Shown here in pieces: positions 12,986-14,986 of a stretch of 14,986 nucleotides of DNA (position 1 is the first letter of the stretch; the number at the start of each line of letters is the position of its first letter). The DNA lies in NCBI GenBank assembly GCA_947452875.1, contig CANGEZ010000021.1, positions 1-14,986 of the forward strand, read 5' to 3'. Origin of the DNA: Chitinophagaceae bacterium (GTDB taxonomy: Bacteria > Bacteroidota > Bacteroidia > Chitinophagales > Chitinophagaceae). Under the pieces are notes generated by a model. That model did no database searches and was not told the DNA's origin. It worked only from the letters and a program-made list of their open reading frames with translations. The position numbers and the translations under genes were made by a program.

Positions 12986-13001
12986 TACGATTTTATTCGT
13001 A
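12986..13001. promoter_or_regulatory. Candidate BlaI-type operator
   Basis: TACGA-TTTTAT-TCGTA is a perfect 5-bp dyad with a 6-bp spacer, 2 bp upstream of the repressor ATG. BlaI/MecI proteins bind short dyads overlapping their own promoters (TACA/TGTA in staphylococci); a TACGA/TCGTA half-site here is inference. A second, smaller palindrome TTTGTTACAAA lies at 13019-13029. Confidence 0.5.
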
Positions 13002-13059
13002 CGCAATTTAAAAAACTATTTGTTACAAAATTGTGATTTTATATTTTTCTATAAAAAAC

Positions 13060-14986
13060 TTACCTAATGAGGATGAAACTGCCTTTTTTAAATGTAGTTT
13101 GGCCTAAATCGCAATCGGCTTCGATAATATAAATGTAGGTTCCCATGGGTTGGTCAGCATTTTTAAATTTCCCGTCCCAGCCCGATGGCCTTTCATTGGG
13201 TAAGAAATTTCTTCTTTCGAAAACTAATTGGCTTGCCCTGTTGAATATGGCAAATCGCTTAATGTGTTTAATCCCAAATGATAAAGGATAATACACGTCG
13301 TTGGTGCCATCGTTATTGGGAGTAAATGCAGTGGGCATCAAAAGATAGGCGTTATTGCATTCCACAACAAGGGTGATGGTTTTAGTGATAAAACAACCAC
13401 TGTCAGTTGTTGCCTTCAAACTATAAGTTTTTGTACCATCTATAGTAGTTTGAGGAAACATACAAGTGCTACAATTTAATCCAATTGCAGGGCTCCATAA
13501 GGCACTTACAATATTACTGCTGTAATTAGGTGTTATGGTGTAATTAGCATTATAGGGTAGAAAAAGTGTTGAAGGCAAATCAACTTCAGCATTTGATTTT
13601 AAATTTACCGTGATTTCTTTGCTGCTGCTGAAACAACCAGCAGAATCTGTAAGGGTAGCAAGGTAGGTTCTCGTAGCTGATGCTGAAACTACAGGAGAAT
13701 AACTTACTGGATTATCAAGTTCTAAAGTTGGATTCCAAATTACTTTTTTATTTGGAGGGCCAACTTGTAATGTGGCGATTTGTTTTTCACAAACATAAAC
13801 CTTATCGGGAATGGCTGTTGCAGAAAAAGGTTCAAACACTTTAATGAAAATACTATCAGAAGAAATGCAATTATAACTGTTTTTTACAGTAGCATAAATA
13901 CTTGCACTATGAACTGCTGTAATAAAACTACTGTCGCAATTGTTGCATAACCCTTGAATAGGAATAGACGTTCTCCAAAGAATATCGTCGCTAGTATATC
14001 CAATCAACGTATCTGAATTGCCAGCACAATACATCGCATCTCTTGGCATAATCCAGATGAACGGCATCGGTCTTACATCAATGTTTTTTGAAAGCGTATC
14101 CTTACATCCATTGTTATCTATGGCAGTTAAAGAAATGGTGTAATTCCCTTCTTTTGGATAGTTGTAAAATCCAGGTTGGATGGCATTTATTAATGCAGAG
14201 GAATCACCAAAATTCCAGATAAAACTGTTTATAACGTCACTAGGTATATATGAACTGGATAAGTTATTGAGGCTTACAGGTTGATTAAGGCAGTTGTTAT
14301 TATCTGCTGTGAAATTTACGTTTGGTCCTTTTACTACAATTTGGTGGTCAAGAAATAAAGTGTCGGCACAATATGAAATTCCATTATCGATGACAACGTA
14401 ATTGTTGTAATTCCCTAGTCTTGTGGCCAAAATATTTTGTGAAGAATCAGCATTAGGTCCAATCAAATTACTCAACAGATACCAAGTTTGTGAAGCATTT
14501 GAATTGGAATAATTATTGATGATTCTAAAAATGGTATTGCTATTTATACAAATTGATCGTGCAGAATTAAGCAACATAGGCGTGGCTGTATAAATAGTAA
14601 TATTCGCAGAGTCTGAGCAACTGGAACTCGTATCAACAACTTTTAGCATTGTATTAAAAGCACCTACTCTAGGAAAGGTATTAGTTGGATTGGGTGAATT
14701 ACTGGTAGAACCATCACCAAAATCCCAGCTGTAAGTAAGTCTTCGTCCAGCGCTTGTATTGCTAAACTGAAAAGTCCTCTTATCATCACAAGTATTTTGA
14801 TAGCTGAATTTTGCAATAGCACCAATTACATTTACCACCATAGAAATAGTATCGCCGGGACAATTGTTTTGTTTTGAAGTGACTTTAATTGTTTTATTTC
14901 CTAAAGAAGAAAATTTGTGAGTTGTAATGGTATCGTTTACTGCAATTGGATTGTTGTTTCCAAACATCCAGATGTATTCATCAGCA
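13060..14986 (-). CDS. T9SS type B PKD-domain protein, N-terminus beyond the window
   Basis: About 642 residues are visible. The frame stays open past the ATG at 14967 to the window edge (ADEYIW then MFGNN), and that Met sits inside a PKD-like WxFG motif, so it is not the start; the gene continues beyond 14986. Two clear PKD domains follow (SYSWDFGDGSTS and SFIWNFGDSSAL), then several Ig-like segments with paired cysteines, including CNNCDS and CSTC motifs, and the C-terminal CHU_C sorting domain with FTPNNDGTND, FNRASQLVFE and GWDGKFKNADQPMGTYIYIIE ending GSFILIR. It should be exported by the T9SS and kept on the surface. It lacks a PorP/SprF gene directly downstream; the regulator pair follows 76 bp on. 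Confidence 0.92.
   Translation of the reverse strand, partial: ADEYIWMFGNNNPIAVNDTITTHKFSSLGNKTIKVTSKQNNCPGDTISMVVNVIGAIAKFSYQNTCDDKRTFQFSNTSAGRRLTYSWDFGDGSTSNSPNPTNTFPRVGAFNTMLKVVDTSSSCSDSANITIYTATPMLLNSARSICINSNTIFRIINNYSNSNASQTWYLLSNLIGPNADSSQNILATRLGNYNNYVVIDNGISYCADTLFLDHQIVVKGPNVNFTADNNNCLNQPVSLNNLSSSYIPSDVINSFIWNFGDSSALINAIQPGFYNYPKEGNYTISLTAIDNNGCKDTLSKNIDVRPMPFIWIMPRDAMYCAGNSDTLIGYTSDDILWRTSIPIQGLCNNCDSSFITAVHSASIYATVKNSYNCISSDSIFIKVFEPFSATAIPDKVYVCEKQIATLQVGPPNKKVIWNPTLELDNPVSYSPVVSASATRTYLATLTDSAGCFSSSKEITVNLKSNAEVDLPSTLFLPYNANYTITPNYSSNIVSALWSPAIGLNCSTCMFPQTTIDGTKTYSLKATTDSGCFITKTITLVVECNNAYLLMPTAFTPNNDGTNDVYYPLSFGIKHIKRFAIFNRASQLVFERRNFLPNERPSGWDGKFKNADQPMGTYIYIIEADCDLGQTTFKKGSFILIR

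Noticed and set aside
14965..14967. ATG 14967 as start of the minus-strand PKD protein
   Set aside because: The frame remains open to the window edge with sensible residues (ADEYIW), the Met lies in a PKD-like WxFG motif, and no signal peptide follows it.

Overview
The window looks like a piece of a low-GC chromosome from the phylum Bacteroidota. The class is less certain; Chitinophagia or Sphingobacteriia-like fits best. The reasons are two large secreted PKD-domain proteins ending in the type B (CHU_C / gliding-motility-type) sorting domain of the type IX secretion system (T9SS), a PorP/SprF-family outer-membrane protein next to one of them, -7 boxes of the TAnnTTTG type, A-rich rather than Shine-Dalgarno-like translation starts, and dispersed intergenic repeats of the CTTAGTGC / CACGAATT kind.

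Region 1 (1-3263) is housekeeping. It holds the tail of an unidentified gene, coaD (CoA biosynthesis, probably a TTG start just after a repeat cluster), a NUDIX hydrolase that converges on and overlaps coaD by 11 bp, pyrE (pyrimidine synthesis) divergent from the NUDIX gene, a small exported heavy-metal-associated (HMA) protein, and an LEA-type-2 lipoprotein on the minus strand. The intergenic spaces are packed with short dispersed repeats.

Region 2 (3264-4479) is about 1.2 kb with no recognisable gene. The first 430 bp are extremely AT-rich. They are followed by a textbook Bacteroidota promoter (TTTG-N19-TATGTTTG, 3697-3727), three very short reading frames, several strong hairpins placed at the start and stop of the middle frame, and a convincing intrinsic terminator (4351-4378). 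Together they outline a roughly 645-nt transcription unit of unknown function. This is the most interesting part of the window.

Region 3 (4480-10797) is a probable two-gene operon: a 1748-residue T9SS type B cell-surface protein (IgGFc-binding-like N-terminus, three tandem ~94-residue modules, six PKD domains, CHU_C tail) and, 36 bp later, a PorP/SprF protein expected to take part in its export or surface attachment. A 378-bp patchwork of five different short repeats follows.

Region 4 (11176-14986, all minus strand) holds a BlaI/MecI-type repressor and an M56 (BlaR1-like) membrane metallopeptidase separated by 2 bp, with a dyad operator candidate 2 bp from the repressor start. Upstream of them is the 3' part of a second T9SS type B PKD protein whose start lies beyond the window.
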